DNA of 64,000 nucleotides, from contig JARFIW010000170.1 in assembly GCA_036346225.1 (NCBI GenBank), positions 9,362,501 to 9,426,500 on the forward strand, in the 5' to 3' direction. Under the pieces are notes generated by a model. It saw only the letters and a list, made by a program, of their open reading frames with translations, had not been told where the DNA came from and searched no databases. The stretch is from Platerodrilus igneus. Lineage: Eukaryota > Arthropoda > Insecta > Coleoptera > Lycidae. How positions within the stretch are numbered: the first letter of the stretch is position 1; every line of letters starts with the position of its first letter. The translations under genes were made by a program, and so were the position numbers. This document shows, piece after piece, positions 22,009-32,692 of this stretch.

Positions 22009-22615
22009 GAGCGGGTACCCAAAAGTTTTCAGAAAAAGTTTTTTAAGCTTGAATTTACATTTTTCACAAAAATCCGTCAATTTCCTTCAAAGTACTCCCC
22101 ATTAGCTGCAATACACTTGTCTAATCGGTCATGCCATTGTTCAAAACATCTTTTAAACTAGTCTTCTTTGATATCTACAAGCGTCTCGGTCTTTTTTTCT
22201 TCACCTCCACGTCCGTTCGAGAAGTGGATGGACGTCCTGAACGCTGTTGATCATCAGTTGACATTTCACCATTTTTAAACCGGGCAAACCATGTGTAAAC
22301 TTGAGCTTGTCGCATTGCGTCACCCTCGTAAGTGGTCTTCAACATTTCAACAGTTTCTGAACCTTTTTCCGAGCAAGAGGCAAAACCTCACTGCCGCGTG
22401 CTGTTCATAAAATTTCTCCATGACAAAAACGACGCCTGCAGACAACAGCTCTTGCAAGAAAATTCACTGTGTGCAAACGTAACCTTCCACATTGATGCCG
22501 CTTGGCACACTGGCTAAGGATGGCGTGCCCTAACGAACCATTAGCGAAAGAACCGCGTACTACGAAAACTGCGCGCGCAGCAGCGCATTCTGGAAACTTT
22601 TGGGCACCCCCACGT
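22007..22615 (-). mobile_element. Internally deleted mariner-family transposon
   Basis: Ends form inverted repeats: GGGTACCCAAAAGTTTTCAG at the left against GGGTGCCCAAAAGTTTCCAG on the minus strand at the right (18 of 20). On the minus strand the N-terminal transposase part is readable in pieces: MEKFYEQHAAVRFCLLLGK, AQVYTWFARFKNGEMSTDD and QQRSGRPSTSRTDVE, a helix-turn-helix DNA-binding region. It is followed at once by a C-terminal piece with EQWHDRLDKCIAANGEYFEG. The catalytic core is deleted, so the copy can only be mobilised in trans. Stops and frame changes are present. The right end is bordered by CGTATGTATG, consistent with TA target use. Confidence 0.88.
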
Positions 22616-24005
22616 ATGTATGTATAGTCTTCAAGTCTTCACGTGCAAACCAAAAACACCAGTATATTATGGCTATTCGATGTAAGAACTAGCATCAGTT
22701 GACAAACTTTCTATAGTACAAAGTGAATGAAAAATGATATTCCTTGCCGCGTGTATTTCCGACCCAAAAAGTACTTCAACGCATTCACGCAGACGATACC
22801 GTACGGGTAAGCTAGCCATACAACTTTAAACGAGAAATAATTTTAATAGAGAGTCGAGTTGAAACAGGATTTTTGGTATAATTATTAATAAAAGCATCAT
22901 AATACCCTTAGGGTAATTATAAAGTACGGTGCTTAGTTATTCTTACAATTTAATAATCGGCATTATCTGCAATTACCTTCATTATATTTTGGCAAGTCTA
23001 CAAATATTTATACTTAGCTATGTACTTTCGATTGCGTGACTGGTACTCACCTGAAACAAAATGAAGACATTAATAAGATGATTATATGCAACAGGAAATA
23101 TAAATAAAATCCCCTCGTCCTAATAATTATCTGCCTATTAAAATTTTCATCAAATTCCCAGACATCTAATTAAGTATTACATACTCGCATTAAGATACTA
23201 ATAAGTTGCATTATGTAATAAAACAGGCACTTCGTTTTATTTGAGGAGTTTCAAACATTATAGTTTAGCAATAAATTTCAAGGTTCGGGTGTGACGCAAT
23301 CATAAATGGCAAATTAGTTAGAATTACTAGCAAAAAATAAATCAAAAACCACGCAAAAACCTTGGCATAGTGATATATTATTCATAGTTGAATTTTTTTA
23401 TTGAAGATCTATATAAACGATGTGCTTTCGTGTTTATATTGGACAACATCGCATATGAATTATTCATAACCTGCACATAAAAGCATATAAAAAGTAATTG
23501 AATTACGACTTAAATTTAAGTGAAAGTCGCGTACCTTCCAGAAATAAAGAGGTCAATACTAATTACATGATAGCTATTCCAATGAAGATTAACAAACGAT
23601 CATAACTGAGTTGTATTACATTCACTATCGACATTTAACCCCCATCCTCACCAAAATCTCAAAAAGGATGAAAGAAAAGTTTCCTTCAATTATAGAACTT
23701 ATAGAATGTGCTATACCGGTTCCATATAATTACATTGTTTTTATATTTATTTTGTCAGTACACAAAACATGCACACTTGAAAATTGGATTTTTGCACAAC
23801 AAAAAATCAAACAATTTTTTAAGAAGATTGAATAGTGCTTTACTCAATAACCAGTAGTTCGTTTGGCCGTCAATCGGAAGTAACAGTAATAAGTCTAGGA
23901 ACCAGCTCCATGATGCACCAAAAATTATCTACACCTTAAAACTAGAACGTGTTAAATCGCTTTACACCGGACTGTTTGAGTTTTTCCACCTAGTCTCAAC
24001 ATATT
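22616..24005. other. No gene recognised
   Basis: AT-rich; a 74-codon frame at 23611-23835 has no motif and a base composition like its surroundings. Confidence 0.5.
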
Positions 24006-24303
24006 GGCGGCTCCGTGGCGTAGTGGTATGTGTGTGATTACTACGCCCAAGGTCCTGGGTTCGAATCCCGACACGGTCCGCTTGAAAAATGTTAGGCGAG
24101 CATTTTTCACAAAAATACACCCTCGTTGGGATGAGAGGTAAAATGGAGGTCCCGTATGTGAGTGTTGTCACGCACGTTAAAGATCCTTACCTTGCTTGGA
24201 ACAGCAAGTGTTCGGCAAAATTCTAAATTTTCCAGGTAAAAAAAAAACTCACTTCCTGGCCAATGTAGTACCTTCGGGTGGAGCATTGGAAAATCACATG
24301 TAA
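24006..24303 (+). mobile_element. tRNA-derived SINE, copy 3 (full head)
   Basis: Starts GGCGGCTCCGTGGCGTAGTGG, with an A box (TGGCGTAGTGG) and B box (GGTTCGAATCC) spaced as in tRNA genes, and ends in AAAATCACATGTAA. These boxes act as an internal RNA polymerase III promoter. A possible decayed duplication, AGTCTCA, follows at 24304 and precedes at 23992, but only 7 bases match exactly. It sits at the edge of the gypsy copy 2 remnant. A 69-codon minus frame here is an artefact. Confidence 0.9.
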
Positions 24304-24700
24304 AGTCTCACTGCTTGCCGTCTTTGGGCACTACCGACTTCATTACTATCGTAGTATGCTATCCGGTTAACGTGCACCACAATTGTTCTTCCTTTTCAGA
24401 ACTTACAAATCCGATATACCAGGTCGTTGATCCTTTTTACAACTTCGTATTGTCACTACCTATAACTCAGTAACTTGGGCGATAGTCCACGCTTCCGTCT
24501 GGTATTGTATAGACAAACGCGGTCGCCCTCTTGAAAACTAAACCCCTGTGCCTGGTCTTCATCCAATCGCTTGCGACCTAGATATTTTTTCTAAGGTCAC
24601 AATGAATATCAGCATTTTGTGCTTGAGCTTATCGACGTAGCTTTCGCCCACCATGTCATCCTCGCGTTTACACCTAAACTCAAGATCAACACGGTAGACG
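24304..24700 (-). pseudogene. gypsy 2 integrase C-terminal tail
   Basis: Translating 24600-24300 on the minus strand gives pieces matching the end of gypsy pol: a segment like VKRINDLVYRI and a terminal RTIVVHVNRIAYYDS, which corresponds to the conserved VVHVDRLAPY-type ending. Frames are interrupted. This tail contacts DNA and targets integration in intact elements. Confidence 0.7.
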
Positions 24701-24711
24701 TATCTCGCGTT

Positions 24712-25405
24712 CTAGCACAGCACATGTAGGTGTTTGTACAGTGCTCTCATGAACGGATAAGCCGATAAAAATAGATGTAAATATTGGTCCCAGTTTCTCT
24801 GATATTGGGAGACCGCCTTGGAAAGGCACTTGCCCAAGGTGCAACTTATGCGATTACGGGTGCATTGGTGTTGTTCGGGTCCTTCTCCTCCCCAGCAACC
24901 AGCAAAATTCTTGGAATAACGTTTACTCAAAATTTCTATCCTGATCGGCGTGCAACTCCGTAGGAATTCCAACAGGACAGAACAGTTCCTCTACCAGCAC
25001 GTCAATGACGGTTGCAGCTTCTTGGTTTGGTATAGCATACACTTCGGTCCACTTCGTAAAACAGTCCATGATTACCAAGATGTACTCATTGCCGAAAACA
25101 GTTTCAAGGAATGAACAGGCAATATCGAATGACACTCTCTCAAATGGGCTGCCCACGTTGTATTGTCTCTATGGAGTGTTACGGTTTCCCAATGGTGTAT
25201 ACAGCTGACACATGCGACACAATTCTTTTACATCGTCCTTGCAACCTATCGAGTAAAATCCTGCTAGAACTTTCTCCATCTTTTTAAGATGTAAGTGTCT
25301 TCTCGATGTTCCAATTATGCAAATGTCCTTAAACCTCCGGCACTCGGCTTTTAGGAACCACCACATAAGCGTATTCAGAGAATCCAATTGCGCCCAGTAC
25401 GACAC
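24712..25405 (-). pseudogene. gypsy 2 integrase zinc-binding module and core
   Basis: The 25405-25169 frame has HLHLKKMEKVLAGFYSIGCK and CRMCQLYTPLGNRN, the HHCC zinc-binding part. The 25156-24923 frame has MGSPFERVSFDIACSFLETV, VIMDCFTKWTEVYAIPNQEA and ELHADQDRNFE, carrying two of the three catalytic acidic residues. The next stretch (24972-24712) is frame-shifted relative to the core; in a neighbouring frame the block after the core (FIGLSVHESTVQTPT) is visible. Confidence 0.85.
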
Positions 25406-25439
25406 TTCAGAGTGTCACTCAAGGGGCTAGTGTCCTGAA

Positions 25440-26028
25440 AGGATGGGCGTTCTCTGACTTTCCAACCCAGAATGACACCTAGGTCTTTGTCCTTTTCCTG
25501 TTGCGTTCACATATGTAGAAACTACCAATCGTCATTGATAATTGTAGCCCTACCAAAACTTTGTTTTAACCGTGAGCAATCACTACAATCTTCTGAACAA
25601 GGTCATCTCGAAAACGCATCCGCGTTACGATGACTTGTAGTAGCATGGTATTCCGTGTTGAAGTCATACTCCTGTAACCTTTCTATCCATCTGGCGACTT
25701 GTCCTTCGGGGTTTCTAAGTCACTTCAGAGCGGCACGGTTGGTTTTCGGGTGATTTTTCTCCCGTAGAGGTACTTATAAAAGTGTTCTACGGATTTCACC
25801 ACAGCCAACAGTTCTCGTCTTATAACGCAATAATTTCGTTCCGATTGCAGAAGCACCTTGCAAGTAACCAATGGCTCTCTTTGTCCGTATTACATCTGGG
25901 ATAGCACCCTTTCGATGGAAACATTGCTTGCGTCTGTATCCAAAATGAATTTGCCTTCCGATCAAAGATAGCTTAAGTTCGGAGCTATTGTCAATAAATG
26001 TCTTAGTTGTTGGAAGGCATTTTGGCAA
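25440..26028 (-). pseudogene. gypsy 2 RNase H remnant
   Basis: One minus frame reads KFILDTDASNVSIERVLSQM, the RNase H start with its catalytic aspartate. It is followed by NYCVIRRELLAVVKSVEHFY and a KYLYGRKI block, interrupted by stop codons. Further downstream, RNTMLLQVIVTRMRF-type sequence corresponds to the connection domain in a shifted frame. Confidence 0.82.
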
Positions 26029-26039
26029 TCTTCATTTCA

Positions 26040-26790
26040 CACGTAATCACACTCTTCTTCAGTCAAGGGCACGGCAATATTCGCAAACCCTAAAACGAAT
26101 CTTCTATAGTAAGTGCACAACCCCAGAAAGCTGCATAGCTGATGTTTGTCTTTTGGCGTCGGCCACACTTGCACAGCCTTAAACTTTTCCTGTTCTTGCC
26201 TGACTCAGTTGCGTAAAACTACGTTCCCTAGGTATTTCATCTCTCCGCCTAGTAAGTTACATTTCTTTGGACTCGGCTTCAGATTGGTTTCTCTGAGTCT
26301 TCAAAACATTTCTTCCAATTTTCTCAAGTGTTCCCCAAACGATTTCCCAACAGCGAACACGTCATCCAAATATACATGTTTTCCACAATAGTCGACGCAA
26401 AATGTTATCCATTAAACGCTCAAAGGTGGCAGGAGCGTTGCAGAGTCAAATGGTATGTCTGCAAATTATCATAGGCCAGTACCAATAGTGAAAACAGTCA
26501 CGTTTCAAATCAAAGGTTGAGAACCAACGCGACCCTGAAAGTACATCTAGGGTGTCGTCAATCCTTGGAAGTGAGTAGCTATCCTTTTAGGTCACGCCAT
26601 TTAATCGTTTGTAGTCCACAAAAAATCTTGTCGACTCGACCTTCTTTATAACGATCACAAGGGATGTCCAAGGACTATCGAGTGTTCAATCACTCCTTGT
26701 CCCTCCATATCACCAATCATTTTCTCGGCTGCTGCCTTTTAAGCCGTGCATCTACTGTTTTGATTCTATGTTTGACTGCTGTGATCTCTC
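26040..26790 (-). pseudogene. gypsy 2 reverse transcriptase remnant
   Basis: Minus-strand pieces in several frames: EKMIGDMEGQGVIE near the N-terminal end (about 26735), TRFFVDYKRLNGVT (about 26620), DSYSLPRIDDTLDVLSGSRW, then CNAPATFERLMDNIL and HVYLDDVFAVGK with the catalytic DD (about 26370). The thumb region follows with QSEAESKEM. Stops interrupt nearly every block, so the copy is old. Confidence 0.88.
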
Positions 26791-26798
26791 CTAATCGA

Positions 26799-26860
26799 CA
26801 GCTCCATAGCTTAGTTGGTTCGCGTGTGACTAGTAAGCCCAAGGTTCCGATATAAATTCT
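26799..26860 (+). other. tRNA-like fragment, probably a SINE head
   Basis: The sequence contains AGCTCCATAGCTTAGTTGG, with a good A-box (TAGCTTAGTTGG), then a D-arm/anticodon-like stretch and AGTAAGCCCAAGGTTCCGAT, where the SINE family has a CGCCCAAGGTC block. The B-box half is missing or replaced. It is either a truncated head of a related SINE or a tRNA pseudogene. Confidence 0.5.
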
Positions 26861-28090
26861 TCTCTCAATTGGCTATAATTTCCAATTAATTTTTGTTCAA
26901 CCGCTTTTGCATTCTGGTCTAATTGCGTTGTAAATTATTTCTGTAAATTCATGGCGGTCTCGTTCAGTTATTCTGCCAAACTCGCAGAGTTTTGCATTTG
27001 TTTTTCTAAATTTTCAGCCGAGCTATTCGCAACGCTTTACTTGAACTCCTCCAAGAAATATAGGATTTCGCTATCCATTTTCAATTGACAACAATAGTAA
27101 ATGATTTTCCCTGTAAATTTTAGGTATTAACGTAATTTTGTTTATAGTGCAACTAATATGGGGTAAAATCAACTAATATGGAGTAAACGTAACTAATATA
27201 GTGTAACTGCAACTAATACAGAATAACTGCAATTAACTTTTGAGTAATACGAAAACAATTTGGATTGATGAGTGATGAAGAATTATCGTATTATGAAATT
27301 TGTTATATTTCCTTTCTAATGGCTGAATTTGGAAATATTGTTTCTATTTATAAAACTATGAAGTCTTTACTGGTTCCCGAGATATTTAAAAAAGATATGG
27401 TTCTTATTTTTGAAGCGGTTGGTAAAGTTGCCTTCTGTTTCTACGCGACAAACAAAGTGCTCAACCATTGAAGTGGCTTTTCCGGTCATCTGAAACTGGT
27501 TTGTTAGTTTTCTGAAGTTTTACAAGAAATAATCAAGGTGAATGTTTTAACAATCAAATATTTAAACATTAAACACTTAATTTAATGTTGTCTACATTTT
27601 TCGGATCATTGAAAACAGTAAAAAAATTTTAAGAGTATTTAGACAAGAGTTAGTGTGATGCTAAATGCAAATTATGAAATCGAATTGTAACCCTTATGCC
27701 ATATTGTAATATAACTAAGCATTTCATGTTTTGTTTTGGTTTATAAATTAATGTTTGGTTTGCATCTGTTTGCCGTGATTTGCTCTAAGTGGCGTGCAAG
27801 AAATAAAAGAATTATTTAAGTCCAACTTTTAGATAGTCTAAGAAAAATAGCTCTAGAATTTAATACGAGTAGTGTAACTCCGCGTAAGTTTTGTTGATGT
27901 GAATCTTATAATAAACACAATTAAACTCAAATTAATTAGTTTGTAATGCTCAATCCTAACAATAAACCCCCGGCAAACGAATTAAGGTTATTAAAGCACT
28001 TACCCTGGGTATATTGATATGTTGTACTACTCAGGGAGCACGGTCCATTCTGCGTGGTCTTGTTGTTAGAGTTGCAGTTGTTCCTACCGG
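26861..28090. other. No gene recognised; small minisatellite inside
   Basis: AT-rich. A 68-codon frame (27265-27471) carries no recognisable motif. The notable item is a short tandem repeat at 27147-27240, listed separately. Confidence 0.5.
27147..27240. repeat. Short tandem repeat, units of 20-21 bases
   Basis: Four to five imperfect units of the type AACTAATATGGAGTAAACGT. The units drift toward AACTAATACAGAATAACTGC at the right end. Confidence 0.85.
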
Positions 28091-28430
28091 TAGGACTTTT
28101 CTGGCGAGACGTTAAAGAAGGTAAGGAAGGTAGGAATGACAACTCTCGCGTCAGCACTGCTCGGTACGATGAGTTATCGATGGGGTAGATATGGCGGTTC
28201 AATAGAGTCTTTTTTCACTAATCGGTGGCCCTTGCTTTTTACGTCTTCCCCCACAGGCCGGGTTGACGCACTTCTGCTTGTTTTCGTGGGAAGATCAACT
28301 CTTCTCACGCCGGAATCCTGCGTCAGCGCTTACGTTTGCAATGATAAGCCTGTCGCCGAGATCCGTATGAATATTGCCATTTCTAGGGTTTCACAACATC
28401 AGGGGAATTGCACTAACTAAATGGAGATTT
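28091..28430. other. GC-richer island of unknown nature
   Basis: Clearly GC-richer than its flanks, with two overlapping frames (28136-28420 plus, 94 codons; 28202-27936 minus, 88 codons) and no recognisable protein motif in either. On the minus strand, CAGGGTAAGTGC near 28005 matches a 5' splice site. It could be a host exon, an LTR part or an unclassified repeat; I cannot choose between these. Confidence 0.3.
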
Positions 28431-29224
28431 TTATGAATATTAAAATAAATTAATTAATTTAATTTCCAAACGCTTTAAAATAAAACGTTACAATCCATAA
28501 TTATTAATAACTTTAAAGGACACAATTTTAGAACATTTTGTTACATTCTTATCATTAACTACCTGACATAAAAAAGTGTAAGCCATGAACAGATGTGATT
28601 ATGACATATAATTAAGTTGATGTATTTGTGGTGAATTAATTTTTTGACCTACTTAAGTAAGGGTACAATTAATGCTCTTTACTAAATTACTATATTTAAA
28701 TCTGATAAAAGAACGAATTGCAAATCTTAATCTCTTTCATGTTATAAAAAAGCTGTAATAAATTGTAAATAAACGACTGTATATAGACCCCCATGATAGT
28801 CTCATCAAACTCCGCGAGGGTTTAGTTTCGAATTAAATCGGAAGTTGCAGAAGGTATGTTAATTTTAACGGATACCTTACATCTTCTGAGTATTTTCTGC
28901 AAGATGCCGTTTTGATGTTAGTTTACCCTCCTCCCATCTATTGTGTGTTAATTTTTTATTCTTAGGGATCTAATATAGAAACGAGTTTTACATCCTTTAC
29001 ACCTGAGCCCAATAGGGATTATGAAATTATGATGTAAAATACTATTCGGCAAATTGCGGCAAGAAAAAAATTCCCTAACAAGCTAGCAGTTTTAAATCTG
29101 TTTACTAGTGTTCTTATGGTTATGGTTTGTTTTATGTATAAGCAAGGGTGTATTCCCAATCTCAGGTTTTGGCACCCTCCTGTTATTCTTTTAGGGCTTT
29201 CCCTAGAATCTTACGAGATTAGGT
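28431..29224. other. No gene recognised
   Basis: AT-rich sequence before the LINE 3'-end module; nothing supported. Confidence 0.5.
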
Positions 29225-29711
29225 AACGTCGGAGATATTTCTCATCATCAGGCCTTCAGTCCTGGAACTGGTTAGACGCCTCCGTTGTTGCCTATTCAAA
29301 GCTAACCTATACGTCTCCCTGAAATTCCCACTGCCTATATCTTTCGCTATCTGCGTGCAATAGCCCGATCCACGTATAATTTTACCTGCTTAAAATATAT
29401 CCCGCACTATTCCCCAAAAATGCTTTAGAATGTATTCTGCCCTCATATTTCATCTATTTTGTTTTCCATAGATATCTTTCTACCTCTATTATATCTAAAA
29501 CCTATTTGTTATTAACTTTGTCTGCCCATGCTATCATCATCATATATCTGAAGCACCACATTCCAAACGACTTCTACCTGTTTCCTGTCTGCTTCAACTA
29601 TTGTCCATCCCTATTTCATAGCCACACAGTACTGTGCTCTACACATGCGCTTTCAACAATTCCTTCCTTGTTTCTATGTTTGTTGTCTTCGAACATAGTC
29701 GCTACTCTTTC
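29225..29711 (-). mobile_element. RTE-like LINE 3'-end module, extra copy
   Basis: On the minus strand it carries the end of an RTE-like ORF2 without an open frame (start near CGACTATGTTCGAAGACAAC) and the 3' tail with CCAGTTCCAGGACTGAAGGC followed by a GATGATGA run. The same internally shortened version recurs on the plus strand at 57591-58090, so the two share ancestry as a deleted variant and not as independent truncations. Confidence 0.75.
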
Positions 29712-29965
29712 TTATCAGATACAGCTCGGTTCTCCTCTATTGTTTAATAAATACCCGATTTTACCGATATTCAGTGGTATGTGAAGGGGTTAAGCAACCT
29801 GCGGTTACGAAGATCCCCCATCACTTAACCGTTCCCCGAATTAATAGTTTTCTAATAAATCTTTTCGCACAATCAACATTAGTTGAGAATTTTTCAGAAC
29901 CAACTCCTGTAGCTTTTTATAATAATCATCAGGTTCAAGCACAATTATTTTTTTCGTTATCAGGT
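29712..29965 (-). repeat. Linker element between LINE 3' ends
   Basis: About 250 bases, sense strand minus, beginning near CTGATGATTATTATAAA and ending near GGAGAACCGAGCTGTA. It matches the linkers at 57016-57250 and 57359-57590. The opposite strand is open (29774-30004) and shares a peptide, INSF..STLVEN..PTPV..YN, with the opposite-strand frame of the 57.4 kb copy. In all three places it connects two LINE 3'-end modules. Confidence 0.75.
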
Positions 29966-30017
29966 TTTTCGTCTTGGAACTGGTTGGATACGTACCTCCA
30001 TTGATTTCTATTCTGAG

Positions 30018-30374
30018 TTAGCCTAAACATACCCTGAAATTCCCACACCCTACATCTTTGACTATCTGTGTGCAATAGTCTAACCTAGGTCTACCTCTAC
30101 CTCTCTTTTTTTCTATAATAGCTTCTAATATATTCCGCATTATTCCCTCAAGCCTTAGTATGTGACCTATCATCCTATCTCTCTTGCTTTTTACTCTATT
30201 CCACATATTTCTTTCTTTCCCTACCATTTCTAAAACCTGTTTTGTTTTTAACTTTGTCGGTTCATGAGTTCTCATCATAAGTCTGTAGCACCATATTTCA
30301 AAGGCTTCTATTTTTTTCCTGTCCGCTTCTCCTACTGTCCAAGTTTCACGGCCGTACAGTGCTGTACTCCACAA
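30018..30374 (-). pseudogene. RTE-like ORF2 C-terminal region
   Basis: A 118-codon minus frame: LYGRETWTVGEADRKKIEAF, then WCYRLMMRT, KRDRMIGHILRLEGIMRNIL and EKKRGRGRPRLDYCTQIVKD. The KRGRGRPR block and the C-terminal DVG-type end are typical of this LINE group. It is the best preserved part of the copy. The frame starts at an internal methionine. Confidence 0.9.
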
Positions 30375-30971
30375 ATATGCTTTCAGTAATCTTTTCGTTG
30401 ATTCTATGTTTGTTTTCTTTGAACATAGCAGTTGCTTTATCTTGTTTAATGCAACGCGACCTTGTGCTAATCTTTGTTTTATATCTTTTGCACTTTTCCC
30501 ATCTTGCGTTATTTGGCTTCCTAGGTAGCAGAAATCCTTAACCTCTTGTGTAAGTTCCCGTTTCCTATTTGTATTCTGGTTTTTTACTTATTTTTCCCTC
30601 CTGTACATACTAGTACTTCAGTTTTTTTGTTAATTTTCATTTCGCATCTCTGTTAGAACGCTTTCCATTTCATTAAGAAATAGTTGTAACTCTTCCTTGC
30701 TAGATGCTAATACCGCTATATCATCTGCAAATCTAAGCATATCAATCTCTTGTCCCTGCATAGTAATTCCAAATGTCTACCTGCATTTGACAGTATTCAT
30801 TGCCTCTTCGACGTACATTTTAAAAATTAACGGGAAACATTAACCTCCCTGTCTCACTCCTTTCCTCATATTTATTTCTCTACGTCCCTGCTATAATTCT
30901 ATTACCGCTCTTTGTATAAGCTATGTACTATTTGTCTATCCCTATAACTCATTCTAATCTTTTTGAATGTG

Positions 30972-31211
30972 TCACATATTTTTTACGTTGTCCAAGGCCT
31001 TTTCCAGATCTACAAACCTTATATACAGACTTTCTTCTTTTTCTATTGTTCTCTCCATTATCGCCCTCAGAGCTAAAATAGCCTCCCGTGTTCCCACATT
31101 TCGCCTAAACGCAAATTGATCTTCTCCTAAAAGTTCTTCAGCTCGTTTTTCCATTTGCCTTTGTACAATTCTAGTTAATACTTTTGACGCATGTGCAGCG
31201 AAAATTTTCAT
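30972..31211 (-). pseudogene. RTE-like reverse transcriptase, fingers/palm start
   Basis: A frame of 79 codons with HASKVLTRIVQRQMEKRAEE, EDQFAFRRNVGTREAILALR and RFVDLEKALDNVK. The FVDLEKAFD-type catalytic motif reads DLEKALD. The catalytic ADD block lies further down (about 30720-30750, LRFADDIAVL-type reading of the minus strand) in a shifted frame, and the sequence around it is broken by stops. Confidence 0.88.
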
Positions 31212-31736
31212 ATTTATCTGCGCCTCGTTTCTTTGGTATAGTAACTATAATGAGACGTTTGAAATCTTTGGGTATCTCGTCTGTCTCATACAAGTTGGAC
31301 TAGACGTTCTGTTACTGTTTGTCCAGCAGCTTTTAGAGTTTCTGCTTGCGCCTTATTTATACGCTGTGCCTTACCATTTTTCAAATCCTTTAATGCTAAT
31401 TCAAACTCATCTCTAAGTATATGATATCCCAATTCGTCCTTTTAAATGTCTGATTCCTGTTGTAGTGCGGCTAGTTCCTGTCATGCATATAAATTCCCTA
31501 TATATTCTTGCCATCTAACCACTTTCTCTACATTTTCTATGATGATGTCTCCTACCACGCCTCTAATTATTCATAAAATTCCTCCTAATTAGTTTGTATG
31601 CTTCGTCTATTTTTCCTATTTCCATCTTAGTTTGTACCTCTTTGCACTTTTCCTCAACCCATTGTTTTTTAGATTTCATGCATTTGCGAATAATTTCCGA
31701 TTTTATGGTTTTGTATCTCTGTTTTCCTGTTTCATC

Positions 31737-31925
31737 TTATCTATTTTTGTATTTTCGTCTTTCTTCTATTAAATTCAGGATATCCTCTGTTATCCATGGT
31801 TTCTTATTTTCCTTTTGTATATAGCACAGAATGTCTCTGGCCCCCATGTTTAAGCTGAGTTTAATGTTACTCCATTCTGTTTCTACTTCTTTCGTATCAG
31901 AAATTTTCCCGATGTCTTTCAGCAA
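31737..31925 (-). pseudogene. RTE-like ORF2 linker between endonuclease and RT
   Basis: A 62-codon frame with VETEWSNIKLSLNMGARDIL followed by KKPWITEDILNLIEERRKYK. The PWITEEILDLIEERRKYKN-type block is characteristic of this LINE group between the two enzymatic domains. Confidence 0.85.
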
Positions 31926-32371
31926 TTCATTTGACTCTTTTTCGAATCTTTTGTGGATCTCTTTATCTTTTAGTTTTTCAAAATCAAAGTGCTTTTTCCA
32001 TTCACTTTTTTAAATTTTTAATTTAAACGCGGTGTTAATAATTACGATATTATGGTCAGTGGCTATATTTGCTTCTGGGTAGTTTCTGCAATCTTTTACT
32101 TGATTCCTAAACTGTTATCTAACAAGAATGTAATATATTTGAAATCTTCCTATATCTCCTGGCATCTTCCACGTGTATCGTCTTCTAGCATGATCTTGAA
32201 ATAATATGTTTGTGATGGTTATTGTTTTTGAAGCAGAATTCTACCAGCCTATTTCCGCTGCGTTTCCCGTGCCTAATCCAAATAAAACTCCTACCGCTCC
32301 ATCCCTACCTTCACCAACTACTGCTATAAAATTTTCCGTAACTATTAAGTTTTCATGTCCTTTTACGCGTT

Positions 32372-32692
32372 TTAGTATGTCTTCGATAGCTTTGTAGCAC
32401 TGTAGCTAGAGGTGGGCATGTATACTTGTATTATTACTGTATTTACCGGTTTAGATTCTAATATAACCATTACTCTTTCGTTCTTTTGTAAGTAGTTTCT
32501 ACACAGCGTCCTACTTTTTCTCATAACTATGCCCACACTCGAATTTCCTTCCTCTGATCCTGTATGAATTACTTTGAGGTCTTCGCTCCAAAAATCCCCC
32601 GTCTCTGGCCACCGAACGTCACTAATTCTTAGTATGTATACTGCTAACCTATCCATTTCAACTTTCAAGTTCTCTAGCTTATCTACTTGCAT
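32372..32692 (-). pseudogene. RTE-like endonuclease domain, N-terminal part
   Basis: A 106-codon frame with VDKLENLKVEMDRLAVYILR, ISDVRWPETGDFWSED and NSSVGIVM, ending in VNTVIIQVYMPTSS. The catalytic glutamate usual in the ISEVRW block is aspartate here (ISDVRW), another sign of decay. The second half of the domain (GDFN and SDH motifs) is in shifted frames below 32372. Confidence 0.88.

Larger units (their letters stand above)
24304..26790 (-). mobile_element. Decayed Ty3/gypsy retrotransposon, pol remnant, copy 2
   Basis: Minus strand, in order: RT (26790-26150), RNase H (26030-25440), integrase (25405-24712) and integrase C-terminus (24700-24360). It differs from copy 1 in motif wording (for example FVDYKRLNGVT in RT and MDCFTKWTEVYAIPNQEA in integrase), so it belongs to a different gypsy lineage. 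Frame changes and stops are very frequent. No LTR was recognised at either side; the left edge coincides with SINE copy 3 and the right edge with a tRNA-like fragment. Confidence 0.9.

Noticed and set aside
24009..24080. Stand-alone tRNA gene
   Set aside because: A and B boxes are good, but the acceptor stem does not close and the sequence continues into the shared SINE body and tail, as in the other copies.
27147..27240. CRISPR-like array
   Set aside because: Units are directly adjacent without spacers and the context is eukaryotic; it is a simple minisatellite.
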